The notes under the pieces are model-generated. The model saw only the letters and a program-made list of their open reading frames with translations, ran no database searches and was not told the DNA's origin. From NCBI RefSeq assembly GCF_900112475.1, contig NZ_FOLW01000002.1, forward strand, positions 491,584-555,583: a DNA stretch of 64,000 bases, given 5' to 3'. Source of the stretch: Pragia fontium DSM 5563 = ATCC 49100. GTDB taxonomy: Bacteria > Pseudomonadota > Gammaproteobacteria > Enterobacterales > Enterobacteriaceae. This document shows positions 1-11,760 of the stretch, piece by piece. The translations under genes were made by a program, and so were the position numbers. How positions within the stretch are numbered: the stretch's first letter is position 1; each line of letters begins with the position of its first letter.

Positions 1-57
1 ATCAGCGGCTGAATGTCGAATTTCCTTCAAGAAGGACTAATTTAGGTAAACAACATT

Positions 58-2640
58 ATGGGTAAAGCGCTCGTTATTGTGGAGTCCCCGGCCAAGGCCA
101 AAACAATCAATAAATATTTAGGAAGTGACTACGTAGTTAAGTCCAGCGTTGGTCATATCCGGGATTTACCAACGAGTGGTTCGGCAACTAAAAGCACTGC
201 TGCCAAAGGCAGTAAAGTTAAAAAAGATGCCAAACAGGCTCTGGTTAACCGTATGGGAATCGATCCCTATCATGACTGGGCCGCTCACTATGAAATTCTT
301 CCCGGCAAAGAGAAAGTTGTCGCGGAACTAAAAGCGTTAGCCGAAAAAGCTGACACTATCTATCTGGCAACCGACCTTGACCGCGAAGGGGAGGCCATAG
401 CATGGCACCTGCGGGAAGTGATTGGTGGTGACGACGACCGTTATCGTCGTGTGGTATTTAATGAAATTACCAAAAATGCCATCCAGGAAGCGTTTAAAGA
501 GCCGGGAGAGTTAAACCTCGATCGTGTTAACGCCCAGCAGGCGCGTCGCTTTATGGACCGAGTAGTGGGCTATATGGTTTCCCCTCTGCTTTGGAAAAAA
601 ATTGCCCGTGGTTTATCCGCTGGCCGGGTACAGTCTGTGGCTGTGCGTCTGGTGGTGGAGCGTGAGCGTGAAATTAAAGCATTTGTGCCAGTAGAGTATT
701 GGGAACTGCATGCCGATTTAAACTACGGTAGTGATGCCCCATTACAAATGCAGGTTACTCATCGCAACGATAAAGCATTTAAGCCGGTTAATCGTGATGA
801 AACTCATGCGGCTGTTGCTCTGCTGGAAAAAGCGCAGTATCAGGTTTTAGAACGCGAAGATAAACCGACTAGCAGCAAACCCAGCGCACCTTTTATTACC
901 TCAACCCTGCAACAGGCGGCGAGTACTCGTCTGGGCTTTGGGGTAAAGAAAACCATGATGATGGCCCAACGCTTGTATGAAGCGGGTCATATTACCTACA
1001 TGCGTACTGACTCAACCAACCTGAGTCAAGATGCGTTGAACATGGTACGTGGTTATATCAACGATAATTTTGGTGAAAAATATTTACCATCCCAGCCGAA
1101 TCAGTACAGCAGTAAAGAAAACTCACAGGAAGCGCACGAAGCGATTCGACCTTCTGATGTGAATGTGCTGTCTGAACAACTGAAGGATATGGAATCGGAT
1201 GCTCAGCGTCTTTATCAGCTGATTTGGCGCCAGTTTGTTTCTTGCCAAATGACGCCAGCAAAATATGATTCAACCACGCTAACGGTTAAAGCGGGCGATT
1301 TCCTGCTGAAAGCCAAAGGGCGTACGCTGCGTTTTGACGGTTGGACTAAAGTATTACCAGCCTTGCGTAAGAATGATGAAGATAAGACCTTACCGGTTGT
1401 GGATGTAGGTAGCCAATTGACCTTAGAACAGCTACTGCCAAGCCAGCATTTTACCAAGCCACCGGCGCGTTTTAGTGAAGCATCGTTGGTTAAAGAGTTG
1501 GAAAAGCGCGGTATTGGCCGTCCGTCAACTTATGCGTCAATCATTTCGACTATTCAGGATCGAGGCTATGTCCACACTGAGAATCGTCGCTTCTACGCAG
1601 AAAAAATGGGTGAAATTGTAACCGACCGTCTGGAAGAGAATTTCCGTGACTTAATGGATTACGACTTTACCGCACGGATGGAAAACGATCTGGATAGCGT
1701 GGCAACCAATAAAGCACCGTGGAAAGGGGTATTGAATAATTTCTTTACCCACTTTAGCCAGCAGCTTGAACAGGCAGAGCAAGATCCTGAAGTCGGCGGA
1801 ATGCGCCCGAATCAGGTGATCCTCACCTCGATTGATTGTCCAACCTGTAACCGTAAGATGGGCATACGTACTGCCAGCACCGGGGTATTCTTAGGGTGTT
1901 CAGGTTATGCTTTACCGCCAAAAGAGCGCTGTAAGCAGACTATCAACCTGATTCCTGAATCAGAAGTGCTCAACGTACTGGAAGGGGATGATGCTGAAAC
2001 TAACGCATTGCGTTCACGTCACCGCTGTAAGAAGTGCGGTACAGCAATGGATAGTTACCTGATTGATAATCAGCGTAAGCTTCACGTTTGTGGTAATAAC
2101 CCGGAATGTGATGGTTACGAGATTGAAGAGGGTGAATTCCGCATTAAGGGCTATGACGGCCCGGTGATTGAGTGCGAGAAGTGTAGCTTTGAAATGCATC
2201 TGAAAGTCGGCCGCTTTGGTAAATACATGGGCTGTACCAATCCAGACTGTAAGAATACCCGTAAAATTTTACGCAATGGTGATATTGCGCCGCCAAAAGA
2301 AGATCCTATTCCTTTGCCGGAGTTGCCATGTGAAAAATCAGACGCCTACTTTGTGTTACGCGATGGTGCGGCAGGTCTGTTTTTAGCGGCGAATACTTTC
2401 CCTAAATCTCGTGAAACCAGAGCGCCAAGAGTAGAAGAATTGATCCGCTTTAAAGATCGCTTACCGGAAAAACTGCGCTATTTGGCAGAGGCTCCGGCGG
2501 CCGATCCTGAAGGCAATAAAACGATTGTTCGCTTTAGCCGTAAAACCAAGCAGCAATATGTGTCCTCTGAAAAAGACGGGAAAGCGACCGGTTGGTCGGC
2601 ATTTTATATTGATGGCAAGTGGTCTGAAACGAAGAAGTAA
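58..2640 (+). CDS. topA: DNA topoisomerase I
   Basis: Type IA topoisomerase that relaxes negatively supercoiled DNA. The 860-aa product starts with the TOPRIM domain ([12 protein letters not shown] near residue 7, acidic DLDRE motif at 106-110). The active-site tyrosine lies in TYMRTDS (about Y314), and the C-terminal third carries tetracysteine zinc-ribbon repeats (CPTC, CKKCG, CEKC with their partner cysteines). Length and sequence are like E. coli TopA (about 865 aa). Start chosen as the first ATG of the [11 protein letters not shown]-terminus. A strong terminator follows, so it is probably monocistronic. cysB lies downstream as in E. coli. Very sure. Confidence 0.98.
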   Translation: MGKALVIVESPAKAKTINKYLGSDYVVKSSVGHIRDLPTSGSATKSTAAKGSKVKKDAKQALVNRMGIDPYHDWAAHYEILPGKEKVVAELKALAEKADTIYLATDLDREGEAIAWHLREVIGGDDDRYRRVVFNEITKNAIQEAFKEPGELNLDRVNAQQARRFMDRVVGYMVSPLLWKKIARGLSAGRVQSVAVRLVVEREREIKAFVPVEYWELHADLNYGSDAPLQMQVTHRNDKAFKPVNRDETHAAVALLEKAQYQVLEREDKPTSSKPSAPFITSTLQQAASTRLGFGVKKTMMMAQRLYEAGHITYMRTDSTNLSQDALNMVRGYINDNFGEKYLPSQPNQYSSKENSQEAHEAIRPSDVNVLSEQLKDMESDAQRLYQLIWRQFVSCQMTPAKYDSTTLTVKAGDFLLKAKGRTLRFDGWTKVLPALRKNDEDKTLPVVDVGSQLTLEQLLPSQHFTKPPARFSEASLVKELEKRGIGRPSTYASIISTIQDRGYVHTENRRFYAEKMGEIVTDRLEENFRDLMDYDFTARMENDLDSVATNKAPWKGVLNNFFTHFSQQLEQAEQDPEVGGMRPNQVILTSIDCPTCNRKMGIRTASTGVFLGCSGYALPPKERCKQTINLIPESEVLNVLEGDDAETNALRSRHRCKKCGTAMDSYLIDNQRKLHVCGNNPECDGYEIEEGEFRIKGYDGPVIECEKCSFEMHLKVGRFGKYMGCTNPDCKNTRKILRNGDIAPPKEDPIPLPELPCEKSDAYFVLRDGAAGLFLAANTFPKSRETRAPRVEELIRFKDRLPEKLRYLAEAPAADPEGNKTIVRFSRKTKQQYVSSEKDGKATGWSAFYIDGKWSETKK

Positions 2641-2675
2641 CGAAAGTGACTGATTAAGTAGATACTGCTTGATAT

Positions 2676-2716
2676 AAAACGCCCTGTATGTAACTTAGCT
2701 ACAGGGCGTTTTATTT
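2676..2716 (+). terminator. Rho-independent terminator of topA
   Basis: Perfect 13-bp stem (AAAACGCCCTGTA at 2676-2688 pairing with 2700-2712), 11-nt loop, followed by TTATTTT. Confidence 0.9.
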
Positions 2717-2885
2717 TGTGAGCCTGATATGGGAGCAATAAGAGTGGTGTATCATTTTATTGCCTTGTGACGTTTGATCTCGATTTGATGAGACTCACTT
2801 TTAGTCTTTCTGAGCCTTCACCGAATGACAGAATAAAGCATAAGTTTCTTTTTAGAATCGTGATACTTGTTAAGTGGTGGTGTAA

Positions 2886-3863
<978 letters not shown>

Positions 3864-3894
3864 GATAGGGTTGGTACGTAGGATAGAAGACGTA

Positions 3895-3917
3895 TAGCCC
3901 GCGTTAATGGCGGGCTA
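3895..3917. terminator. Hairpin between convergent cysB and ribA
   Basis: Perfect 8-bp stem TAGCCCGC / GCGGGCTA (3895-3902 and 3910-3917) with a 7-nt loop in the 65-bp gap between two convergent genes. T-runs on either side are poor, so it may act as a weak bidirectional terminator. Confidence 0.55.
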
Positions 3918-3928
3918 ATGCATAACGG

Positions 3929-4519
3929 TTATTTGGATAGTAAATGGCCCATCTTGGCGGCTTTAGTATCAAGATATTTTTCGTTTTTCGGGTTACGTCC
4001 AACCAGCAGCGGTACTCGTTCAACAATATTGATGCCCGCTTCAGTCAAGATCTCTACTTTCTTCGGATTATTGGTTAACAGACGTACTGCGCTCACATCC
4101 AAAAGCTTGAACATATCGGCACAGAGAGTAAAGTCCCGTTCATCAGCAGCAAAGCCCAATTGGTGATTAGCTTCAACGGTATCCGCGCCGAGATCTTGTA
4201 GTGCGTAAGCACGAATCTTATTCAGCAAGCCAATATTGCGACCTTCCTGACGGTGATAAAGTAAAATACCACGGCCTTCTTCCGCTATGTGTTGTAATGC
4301 GGCTTCCAGCTGAAAACCACAGTCACAACGTAAACTAAATAGCGCATCACCAGTCAGACATTCTGAGTGAATACGAGCCAACACTGGCTTATCGTCGCTA
4401 ATATCGCCAAATATCAAGGCGACATGGTCATGCCCCGTGGCAAGCTCTTCAAACCCCACCATCAGAAAATCGCCCCATGGTGTTGGTAATTTTGCTTCCG
4501 CCACTCTTTTTAACTGCAT
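3929..4519 (-). CDS. ribA: GTP cyclohydrolase II
   Basis: First enzyme of riboflavin synthesis: opens the imidazole ring of GTP, releasing formate and pyrophosphate. The 196-aa protein is close to E. coli RibA throughout. The zinc-binding cysteines are in [18 protein letters not shown], and the catalytic region carries GRNIGLLNK. The reading frame extends 17 codons upstream to 4570, but the start at 4519 ([16 protein letters not shown]) matches the family N-terminus and has GGAGAG just upstream; the longer start has neither. Convergent with cysB. Confidence 0.96.
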   Translation of the reverse strand: MQLKRVAEAKLPTPWGDFLMVGFEELATGHDHVALIFGDISDDKPVLARIHSECLTGDALFSLRCDCGFQLEAALQHIAEEGRGILLYHRQEGRNIGLLNKIRAYALQDLGADTVEANHQLGFAADERDFTLCADMFKLLDVSAVRLLTNNPKKVEILTEAGINIVERVPLLVGRNPKNEKYLDTKAAKMGHLLSK

Positions 4520-4773
4520 GATACTCTCCAATAACCAATTTTTACGTTGTGTATCTAAAATCAGGTACAAGGACTGCCTGTAATAATCAGGATTATACTG
4601 CTTATGACTATGTCAGTCAGTTAAAGCCAATCATTATAATCTAATCGAGGGCGTTTTGTTGCTAAAAAGTTAAGAAAAAATCAGCATTTCAGTCACGGTA
4701 TTTTTATTCATTTTGCCATTTTTATGGGATTATAGGCGGTCACAAGCAATATTAATCAGAGTTGAGAAGTAAT

Positions 4774-5532
4774 ATGTTGTCGAATAGCTTTACCAAGTGG
4801 ATAGTTTATGGTGCCTTGATTCTACTGACGATGCCGTTAGTGGTGTGGTTTTGTGACTGGTTATGGACGCCAAACGAAGATAATCCTTTGCTTATTGTTC
4901 TATTCTGGGCAACGGAAACCGCCAGTTCACCTTGGGGAGCAATAACCAGCGCTATTTTGGCGTTGTGGTTTGTTTGGCGCATGCAGCTACCGGTGAAACG
5001 CGGTATTGCTCTGATAGCTATTCTGGCTGTGGCCATCGTTGGTGGCCAAGTGGTGAAATCTATTGTCAAAGAAACCGTTGAAGAACCTCGTCCTTTTGTT
5101 TTGTGGCTAGAGGATGAGTATCAGGTTGATGACCAGTTTTTTTATTCATTACCGCGTAAAGAACGGGCTAAAATCGTTGAGCAGCATTTAAAAGGACAGA
5201 AGCGGGTACCTGCATGGCTTTCCAAACATTGGGAGCAGGAAACCGGCTATTCATTCCCTTCAGGCCATACGCTATTTACTGCGACTTGGGCGCTGTTAGG
5301 GATGGGCATGCTGGTGCCGCGCCGTCGCTATATTAGCGCAGCGGTATTGATGATATGGGCGGTTACCGTGGCGGGAAGCCGATTACTCTTGGGTATGCAC
5401 TGGCCTGAAGATTTAATCGTTTCTATATTATTAAGTGTAATATGTGCATTTTGGGCCTGCTGGAGTGCAGAGCGCTGGATTTTTTCTTCACCGGAGATTT
5501 CGCCGATTTTGTTGAAAAAATGTGAAGAGTAA
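4774..5532 (+). CDS. pgpB: Phosphatidylglycerophosphatase B (PAP2 family)
   Basis: Inner-membrane lipid phosphatase acting on phosphatidylglycerol phosphate, undecaprenyl pyrophosphate and related lipids. About 252 aa with several membrane segments. The three PAP2 motifs are present: KETVEEPRP, SFPSGHT and SRLLLGMHWPEDL. The ATG at 4774 is preceded by a GAGAAG ribosome site; an in-frame TTG at 4762 would add four residues and has none. It is divergent from ribA and followed by lapAB, as in E. coli. Confidence 0.93.
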   Translation: MLSNSFTKWIVYGALILLTMPLVVWFCDWLWTPNEDNPLLIVLFWATETASSPWGAITSAILALWFVWRMQLPVKRGIALIAILAVAIVGGQVVKSIVKETVEEPRPFVLWLEDEYQVDDQFFYSLPRKERAKIVEQHLKGQKRVPAWLSKHWEQETGYSFPSGHTLFTATWALLGMGMLVPRRRYISAAVLMIWAVTVAGSRLLLGMHWPEDLIVSILLSVICAFWACWSAERWIFSSPEISPILLKKCEE

Positions 5533-5716
5533 TCAAGAGAATGACCGAGGATAAATTGAATTATGTGGTAGTATTGCTTACTTATATCAGCAATAAACAT
5601 AATGATATAGAGAAAGACAGATTTTCTATCTGTGAAGATAAATGCTAAGTTAGATAGATGGTTATTGAAGTATTCTTGGTACAATTCATTCGTTTATCTC
5701 TATTTTGGATAGCACT

Positions 5717-6034
5717 GTGAAATATTTACTGATTGGACTCGTCGTCATCGTTATTCTGGTTATTTCCGTAACGCTGGGCGCACATAATGAACAGGTTGTT
5801 ACCTTTAACTTTTTAATTGCAAAAGGTGACTATGCATTATCAACGCTGCTGGCGGTACTTTTCGGTAGTGGCTTCATTTTTGGTTGGCTGCTGAGTGGGC
5901 TGTTTTATATACGTCTGCGCCTGCGTTTAGGCCGTGCAGAACGTCAGATTAAACGCTTACAGCAAACTGAATCTCCATTATCAGAGGTGAACGCTATACC
6001 TTCGGTAATGTCGCAGCAATCCACTAAGGAATAA
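5717..6034 (+). CDS. lapA: Lipopolysaccharide assembly protein A
   Basis: Small inner-membrane protein (105 aa) that works with LapB in controlling LPS synthesis. Two hydrophobic segments are visible (about 3-22 and 44-67), followed by a basic, coiled cytoplasmic tail (RLRLRLGRAERQIKRLQQ). The GTG at 5717 gives VKYLLIGLVV, matching the family N-terminus; a TTG four codons upstream is in frame but less likely. The gene ends 6 bp before lapB, so the two are co-transcribed. Confidence 0.93.
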   Translation: MKYLLIGLVVIVILVISVTLGAHNEQVVTFNFLIAKGDYALSTLLAVLFGSGFIFGWLLSGLFYIRLRLRLGRAERQIKRLQQTESPLSEVNAIPSVMSQQSTKE

Positions 6035-6040
6035 TGCTGT

Positions 6041-7210
6041 ATGCTTGAACTGCTGTTTCTGTTACTGCCCGTTGCTGCTGCATACGGTTGGTATATGGGC
6101 CGAAGAGGTGTACAGCAGGAGCGTCAACAGGAAGCGAATAAACTTTCCCGTGGTTACGTGGATGGGGTTAACTTCCTGCTGGCTAACCAACAAGATAAAG
6201 CCGTCGATCTTTTTGTCGATATGTTGAAAGAAGACGGTGGTGCTTTTGAGGCACATCTAACGTTAGGTAACTTATTCCGTTCTCGCGGTGAAGTTGATCG
6301 CGCCATTCGAATTCACCAGTCTTTGGTGGAAAGCGCCTCTCTTTCTTTTGAACAACGCTTGTTAGCAACGCAACAGCTAGGCTGGGATTATATGGCCGCC
6401 GGTTTGTACGACCGCGCCGAGCATATGTTTAACCAATTGGTGAATGAAGCCGATTTCCGTATTTCCGCCTTAAAACAGCTGCTGATTATTTATCAGGCGA
6501 CCAGCGATTGGCAACAGGCCATTGAAGTGGCTGAAAAATTAGTCAAAGCAGGCAAAGACGGTTTCCGTGTAGAAATCGCACATTTTTACTGTGAGTTGGC
6601 GCTGCAAGCTATGGGCTCTGATGATTTGGACAAAGCCATGGGCTTGCTGAAAAAGGCCGCAGTAGCAGATAAAAATTGCGCTCGGGTATCCATTATGACC
6701 GGCAGAATCTGGATTGCGCTTAGTGATGATGAGAAAGCAATAGAAGCCCTTGAGCGCGTTATTGAGCAGGATAAAGATTTTGTCAGTGAAACCATCCCAA
6801 TGCTGCATGAGTGCTATCAGCGTTTAGAACGACCAGAACAGTGGATGAACTATTTAAAACGTTGTGTCGCGGAAAACACCGGCTCTGCCGCTGAACTGAT
6901 GTTAGCCGATATGCTGGAGCGGTTGGAAAGTCGAGACGTCGCCCAAACATATATTAATCGCCAACTACAATATCACCCGTCAATGAGAGGGTTTTACCGC
7001 TTAATGGATTATCAATTAGCCGAGGCTGAAGAAGGTCGAGCGAAAGAGAGTCTGATAGTGCTGAGAGAAATGGTAGGGGAACAGATTCGCACCAAGCCAC
7101 GCTACCGTTGTGAAAAGTGTGGATTGACGGCGAATTCATTATATTGGCATTGTCCATCTTGTAAGGCGTGGTCAACGGTGAAACCGATCCGTGGCTTAGA
7201 TGGTCAATAA
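6041..7210 (+). CDS. lapB: Lipopolysaccharide assembly protein B (TPR protein)
   Basis: Membrane-anchored TPR adaptor that in E. coli regulates FtsH-dependent turnover of LpxC and so balances LPS against phospholipid. The 389 aa (same as E. coli) run in order: N-terminal membrane anchor (MLELLFLLLPVAAAYGWYMG), TPR repeats over most of the length, and a C-terminal rubredoxin-type metal knuckle (CEKCG and CPSC). RBS AAGGA lies 10 nt upstream of the ATG. It is part of the lapA-lapB operon, with pyrF 67 bp downstream. Confidence 0.96.
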   Translation: MLELLFLLLPVAAAYGWYMGRRGVQQERQQEANKLSRGYVDGVNFLLANQQDKAVDLFVDMLKEDGGAFEAHLTLGNLFRSRGEVDRAIRIHQSLVESASLSFEQRLLATQQLGWDYMAAGLYDRAEHMFNQLVNEADFRISALKQLLIIYQATSDWQQAIEVAEKLVKAGKDGFRVEIAHFYCELALQAMGSDDLDKAMGLLKKAAVADKNCARVSIMTGRIWIALSDDEKAIEALERVIEQDKDFVSETIPMLHECYQRLERPEQWMNYLKRCVAENTGSAAELMLADMLERLESRDVAQTYINRQLQYHPSMRGFYRLMDYQLAEAEEGRAKESLIVLREMVGEQIRTKPRYRCEKCGLTANSLYWHCPSCKAWSTVKPIRGLDGQ

Positions 7211-7277
7211 CACGATGACTGCTCGACGATAGATGGGTCGAGCGTGAACATGAAAAATAGTATTACAGGAAAACAGT

Positions 7278-7973
7278 ATGTCGACTTCACCTATCATTGT
7301 CGCTTTGGACTATGATAATCAGCGCTCAGCCCTTGAACTGGCCGATAAAATAGCACCTAAAGATTGCCGGTTAAAAATAGGTAAAGAGATGTTCTCTCTT
7401 TGCGGTCCGGAGCTGGTACGTGAATTACACCAGCGTGGATTTGATGTTTTTCTGGATCTAAAGTTTCACGATATTCCTAATACCGTGGCTAAAAGCGTGG
7501 CGGCGGCGGCGGAATTAGGCGTTTGGATGGTCGATGTTCATGCCAGCGGTGGCGCCCGTATGCTGAAAGCGGCAAAAACTGCGTTATTACCTTATGGGAA
7601 AGATGCACCTAAGCTGATTGCCGTAACGGTACTCACCAGTATGGATGAGAGCGATTTGCGCGGTATCGGTATTCAGTCCTCTTTAACCGAGCATGCTGAA
7701 AGACTAGCGAGACTGGCTAAAGACAATGGTCTGGATGGTGTGGTATGTTCTGCACATGAAGCTAACCATCTGAAATCGCTGTTTGGTGCCGAATTCCAAT
7801 TGGTGACACCGGGTATCCGTCCTGTTGGCAGTGAACTGGGCGATCAGCGCCGAGTGATGACACCGCCACAAGCATTAGCAGCAGGTGTTGATTATATGGT
7901 GATAGGCCGACCTATCACTCAGTCGGTGAATCCTGCTCAGGCTTTGCAGGATATTTTAGCCAGTCTGAGGTAA
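7278..7973 (+). CDS. pyrF: Orotidine 5'-phosphate decarboxylase
   Basis: Last step of UMP synthesis: decarboxylates OMP. The 231-aa TIM-barrel carries the catalytic D-x-K-x-x-D motif in [12 protein letters not shown] (D60, K62, D65) and the phosphate-binding TPGIRP and VIGRPIT segments near the C-terminus. RBS AGGAAA precedes the ATG. yciH follows after 5 bp, so the two are one transcript as in E. coli. Confidence 0.97.
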   Translation: MSTSPIIVALDYDNQRSALELADKIAPKDCRLKIGKEMFSLCGPELVRELHQRGFDVFLDLKFHDIPNTVAKSVAAAAELGVWMVDVHASGGARMLKAAKTALLPYGKDAPKLIAVTVLTSMDESDLRGIGIQSSLTEHAERLARLAKDNGLDGVVCSAHEANHLKSLFGAEFQLVTPGIRPVGSELGDQRRVMTPPQALAAGVDYMVIGRPITQSVNPAQALQDILASLR

Positions 7974-7978
7974 GCGCC

Positions 7979-8305
7979 ATGGCGGATAACAATAGTCGTT
8001 TAGTGTACTCCACGGATGCCGGGCGAATTAAACCGGAAGAGGTTGAAGCGACCCGTCCAAAAGGCGATGGGATTGTCAGAATTCAACGGCAAACCAGTGG
8101 ACGAAAAGGGAAAGGGGTCTGTATTATTTCGGGCCTTGATCTGGATGACGCTGAATTACAGAAGCTGTCTGCAGAACTGAAGAAAAAATGTGGCTGCGGT
8201 GGCGCAACGAAAGACGGTATGATTGAAATTCAAGGCGATAAGCGCGATGAATTGAAAGTGCTGCTAGAATGTAAAGGCTTTAAAGTTAAGCTGGCGGGTG
8301 GTTAA
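7979..8305 (+). CDS. yciH: SUI1/eIF1-like translation factor YciH
   Basis: Bacterial relative of eIF1, reported to influence start-site fidelity and to act as a stress-related translation inhibitor. The 108 aa end in the SUI1 fold (GKGVCIISGLDLDDAELQKLSAELKKKCGCGG, then an IQGDKRDELKVLLECKGF helix-strand). It starts 5 bp after pyrF with its RBS inside the pyrF end, which suggests translational coupling. Confidence 0.94.
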   Translation: MADNNSRLVYSTDAGRIKPEEVEATRPKGDGIVRIQRQTSGRKGKGVCIISGLDLDDAELQKLSAELKKKCGCGGATKDGMIEIQGDKRDELKVLLECKGFKVKLAGG

Positions 8306-8325
8306 TCTTAACCGCCGCTATTTTT
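8294..8325 (+). terminator. Terminator overlapping the yciH stop codon
   Basis: GCGGGTGGTTAA / TTAACCGCC hairpin (one wobble pair) straddling the yciH stop, followed by GCTATTTTT. The T-run makes termination of pyrF-yciH plausible. Confidence 0.5.
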
Positions 8326-8384
8326 CCGTTATGATGTGATAAATCCATTGTGAGCTATCATATTTTACTGTTGATATTGATAAA

Positions 8385-8849
8385 ATGAATAAAAAAGCGT
8401 TTTATACTGAGCTGCAAAGAGATTTGGCCGCATTGATTGAGGGCGAAAGCGATTTAATTGCTTTATTAGCCAATGCCAGTGCACTGCTGTTTGAACGGCT
8501 TGAAAACGTCAACTGGGCTGGGTTTTATTTATTGCGTGACGATGTTTTGGTATTAGGCCCATTTCAGGGAAAAATTGCTTGTACACGCATTCCGGTTGGG
8601 AGAGGTGTGTGTGGTACTGCCGTAGCGGAAAAGCGTATCCAGCGTATTGATGATGTTCATCAGTTTGATGGGCATATTGCTTGTGATGGTGCGAGTAATG
8701 CCGAGATCGTGTTGCCCATTTATTGTGGTAGCACGATTATCGGGGTATTAGATATAGATAGTGTAGTATTTAACCGTTTTGATAGTGAAGATGAACAAGG
8801 GCTAAAAGGTATTGCTGAACTGCTTTCCGGGCAGATTAAGCATTATTGA
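8385..8849 (+). CDS. msrC: Free methionine-(R)-sulfoxide reductase (GAF domain)
   Basis: Reduces free L-methionine-(R)-sulfoxide; cytoplasmic repair of oxidised methionine. The 154-aa single GAF domain has cysteines at 66, 76 and 100, with the same spacing as the three redox cysteines of E. coli fRMsr (YebR), and the GVLDIDS signature near the C-terminus. The upstream gap of 79 bp is AT-rich. It is followed by proQ, as in other Enterobacterales. Confidence 0.93.
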   Translation: MNKKAFYTELQRDLAALIEGESDLIALLANASALLFERLENVNWAGFYLLRDDVLVLGPFQGKIACTRIPVGRGVCGTAVAEKRIQRIDDVHQFDGHIACDGASNAEIVLPIYCGSTIIGVLDIDSVVFNRFDSEDEQGLKGIAELLSGQIKHY

Positions 8850-8916
8850 ACCGTTGTTTACGATCATTAGTTTAAACTTGAAGTGCGGATAACGTAGCTT
8901 TTACTGAAAGCGTGAT

Positions 8917-8922
8917 TATAAT
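8917..8922 (+). promoter_or_regulatory. Likely -10 box of the proQ promoter
   Basis: A perfect TATAAT sits 56 bp before the proQ ATG. The -35 region is poor (GTAGCT at 17-bp spacing), so only the -10 is clear. Confidence 0.45.
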
Positions 8923-8977
8923 GGCGCGTAATCTACGCCTGCGCTTTTGGGTTAGTTCGTTGTAATCAGGAAATTTC

Positions 8978-9676
8978 ATGGAAAATCAACCTAAGTTGAA
9001 CAGTAGTAAAGAAGTCATCGCCTATTTGGCGGAAAAGTTCCCGCTGTGTTTTACCCTTGAGGGTGAAGCTCGGCCGCTGAAGATCGGTATTTTTCAGGAT
9101 GTTGTTACACGACTGCCTGAAGAAACCTTATTCAGTAAAACCCAATTAAGGACTGCTTTACGTTTATATACCTCCAGTTGGCGTTATTTGCATGGGTTGA
9201 AATCCAATGCGCAGCGTGTTGATCTGGATGGTGCTGATTGTGGCATGCTGGAAGAGCAGCATGTTGAACATGCCCGCAAACAGCTGGAAGAGGCCAAGGC
9301 TCGCGTTCAGGCTCAGCGTGCGGCACAACGTAAAGAAGCGGGTGAGAGTGCGCCAAAACGTCGTCCTCGTCCGGCGGCTAAAAAATCGGCTCAGGGTACC
9401 AATCCAACTCAGCCATCCTCTCGTACACAGCCTCAGGCTAAAGCCAATGCTAAATCAGCTCCTGTGCGTGCTGAAGCTCAGGCTAAACCGGTGGAGAAAT
9501 CTCGTCCGGCTTCTGCCGCAGATATTGCTGCGTTGAAAGCAGGGCAGAATGTTCGTGTTCGTGCTGGTCAAAGCGCAATGGATGCAACGGTTCTCGAAAT
9601 CGCAAAAGATGGTGTGCGGGTACAGCTGGCTTCAGGTTTAGCAATGCTTGTGCGTGCAGAACATCTACAGTTCTAA
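8978..9676 (+). CDS. proQ: RNA chaperone ProQ
   Basis: Global sRNA/mRNA-binding protein (FinO family) that also influences ProP synthesis. The 232 aa run in order: N-terminal FinO/ProQ domain (about 5-120, with [16 protein letters not shown]), a long Lys/Arg/Ala/Gln-rich flexible linker (about 120-180, low complexity), and a C-terminal Tudor-like domain ([26 protein letters not shown]). RBS CAGGAAA precedes the ATG. prc starts 20 bp downstream, a conserved pair. Confidence 0.97.
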   Translation: MENQPKLNSSKEVIAYLAEKFPLCFTLEGEARPLKIGIFQDVVTRLPEETLFSKTQLRTALRLYTSSWRYLHGLKSNAQRVDLDGADCGMLEEQHVEHARKQLEEAKARVQAQRAAQRKEAGESAPKRRPRPAAKKSAQGTNPTQPSSRTQPQAKANAKSAPVRAEAQAKPVEKSRPASAADIAALKAGQNVRVRAGQSAMDATVLEIAKDGVRVQLASGLAMLVRAEHLQF

Positions 9677-9695
9677 GTTGGAGGTCAGCCAGAGC

Positions 9696-11735
9696 ATGAA
9701 TAACTTAGTCCGGTTAACGGCCATTGCAAGCTTATTTCTCGCAGGATTAAGTTATGCTAAAGAGACGACATACCGTATCGATCAACTTCCCGATTTAAAA
9801 CAGGAAGCTCAACATGCCACGGTGAGTGAGCGTGTAACTGCACGGTTCACGCGTTCACATTATCGTCAGTTTGAACTTGATGATGCATTTTCAGAGAAAA
9901 TTTTTAATCGTTATCTGAATATGTTGGATTTTAGCCATAATGTGTTGCTGGCGTCTGATGTTGCGGCATTTGCCGATAAAAAAACGGCATTGGACGATGA
10001 GTTAAAGTCTGGGCAATTGGATACCGCTTATGCGTTATATAACTATGCCCAAAAGCGCCGCTTTGAACGTTTGAATTACGCATTAACGTTGTTGGATAAG
10101 CCAATGACGTTTGATGGTGATGACTCCATTGAAGTTGACCGCAGTAAATCACCTTGGCCGACCAGTACTGAAGAGTTGGATAAACTCTGGTACGAAAAAG
10201 TTAAGTATGATGAGTTAAACCTGAAGTTGGCAGGTAAACAGTGGCCAGAAATCAAAGAGATTTTGACCAAACGTTACCAGTCAGCGATTAAGCGTTTAAC
10301 CCAAGCCAAGAGTGAAGACGTATTCCAGACCTTTATGAATGCGTTTGCCCGTGAGATTGATCCGCATACTAGCTATTTGTCCCCGCGTAATACTGAACAG
10401 TTTAATACTGAAATGAGTTTATCTCTGGAAGGTATTGGTGCGGTATTACAGATGGAAGATGATTATACCCAAATCAACTCCTTAGTTGCCGGTGGTCCGG
10501 TGGCGAAAAGTAAGTCGATTGCCATTGGGGATAAGATTATCGGGGTCGGACAGCAAGATAAGCCAATGGTTGATGTGATCGGCTGGCGTCTTGATGATGT
10601 GGTGGCCTTAATTAAAGGTCCTAAAGGAAGTAAAGTCCGTCTGGAAATCCTTCCTGCAGGCAAAGGTGCCAAGTCCAAAACGGTAGTTCTGACTCGCGAA
10701 CGTATTCGCCTGGAAGATCGTGCCGTTAAGATGACGCTAAAAACGATTGGCAAGAAAAAGGTCGGCGTGCTGGATATCCCTGGCTTCTATGTCGGGTTAA
10801 CTGAAGATGTCAAAACCCAGTTGCAGAAGCTGATCAAGCAGAATGTTGACAGTATTATTATCGATTTAAGAACCAACGGAGGCGGGGCGTTAACTGAAGC
10901 CGTTTCTTTATCTGGTCTGTTTATTCCTAGCGGCCCAGTGGTTCAAGTTCGAGATAATAATGGCAAGGTGCGTGAAGATAGCGACACCGATAGTATTGTT
11001 TACTATAAAGGCCCGCTGGTTGTCTTGGTCGATCGCTTTAGTGCCTCGGCATCAGAAATTTTTGCCGCCGCTATGCAGGATTATGGTCGGGCATTGATTG
11101 TTGGCGAACCTACCTTTGGTAAAGGTACCGTTCAACAGCACCGTGCATTGAACCGTATTTACGATCAGATGCTGCGTCCTGACTGGCCAGATTTGGGTTC
11201 TGTTCAATACACTATTCAGAAGTTTTATCGCATTAACGGTGGAAGTACTCAGCGTAAGGGTGTGACACCAGATATCGTTATGCCAACGGGTGTTGATCCA
11301 GTTGAAACTGGGGAAAGCTTTGAAGATAACGCTTTACCATGGGATAGTATTGATAAAGCCACGTATACGTTATTGGGTGATGAATCGCGCTATATTCCTA
11401 CGCTGAAGAAAGAACATGATGAACGGATTGCTAAAGATCCGGAATTCCAGTTTATTATGCAGGATATTGCACGTTATAAAGCCAATAAGGATAAACGTAG
11501 CAGAATTTCGTTAAACTATGCCCAGCGCGAGAAAGAGAGCAATGAGGACGATGCCATCCGTCTGAAACGCATCAATGACCGTTTGACTCGCGAAGGTAAG
11601 AAGCCGCTGAAGACTTTAGAAGATCTACCGAAAGATTATAAAGAAGCCGATCCTTATCTGGATGAAACCGTATTGATTTCACTGGATTTGGCCACACAAG
11701 AAAAGAGTGATGCGGCAGCCGTTCAGAAAAAGTAA
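9696..11735 (+). CDS. prc: Carboxy-terminal processing protease Prc (Tsp)
   Basis: Periplasmic serine protease that trims FtsI (PBP3), degrades MepS and ssrA-tagged proteins. The 679 aa start with a Sec signal peptide (MNNLVRLTAIASLFLAGLSYA) and contain a PDZ domain (LSLEGIGAVLQ onward, about 235-330) and the S41 protease core with catalytic Ser in FSASASEIFAA and the Lys downstream in EPTFGKGTVQ. The frame opens upstream inside proQ, but the ATG at 9696 has a GGAGG site and is followed directly by the signal peptide. Confidence 0.97.
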   Translation: MNNLVRLTAIASLFLAGLSYAKETTYRIDQLPDLKQEAQHATVSERVTARFTRSHYRQFELDDAFSEKIFNRYLNMLDFSHNVLLASDVAAFADKKTALDDELKSGQLDTAYALYNYAQKRRFERLNYALTLLDKPMTFDGDDSIEVDRSKSPWPTSTEELDKLWYEKVKYDELNLKLAGKQWPEIKEILTKRYQSAIKRLTQAKSEDVFQTFMNAFAREIDPHTSYLSPRNTEQFNTEMSLSLEGIGAVLQMEDDYTQINSLVAGGPVAKSKSIAIGDKIIGVGQQDKPMVDVIGWRLDDVVALIKGPKGSKVRLEILPAGKGAKSKTVVLTRERIRLEDRAVKMTLKTIGKKKVGVLDIPGFYVGLTEDVKTQLQKLIKQNVDSIIIDLRTNGGGALTEAVSLSGLFIPSGPVVQVRDNNGKVREDSDTDSIVYYKGPLVVLVDRFSASASEIFAAAMQDYGRALIVGEPTFGKGTVQQHRALNRIYDQMLRPDWPDLGSVQYTIQKFYRINGGSTQRKGVTPDIVMPTGVDPVETGESFEDNALPWDSIDKATYTLLGDESRYIPTLKKEHDERIAKDPEFQFIMQDIARYKANKDKRSRISLNYAQREKESNEDDAIRLKRINDRLTREGKKPLKTLEDLPKDYKEADPYLDETVLISLDLATQEKSDAAAVQKK

Positions 11736-11760
11736 TGGCTAAATAGATAGCAGAAAATAG

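Noticed and set aside
5328-5684. Open frame of 118 codons on the minus strand over the end of pgpB
   Set aside because: Antisense to the conserved PAP2 motifs and reaching into an AT-rich gap; no ribosome site and no family resemblance.
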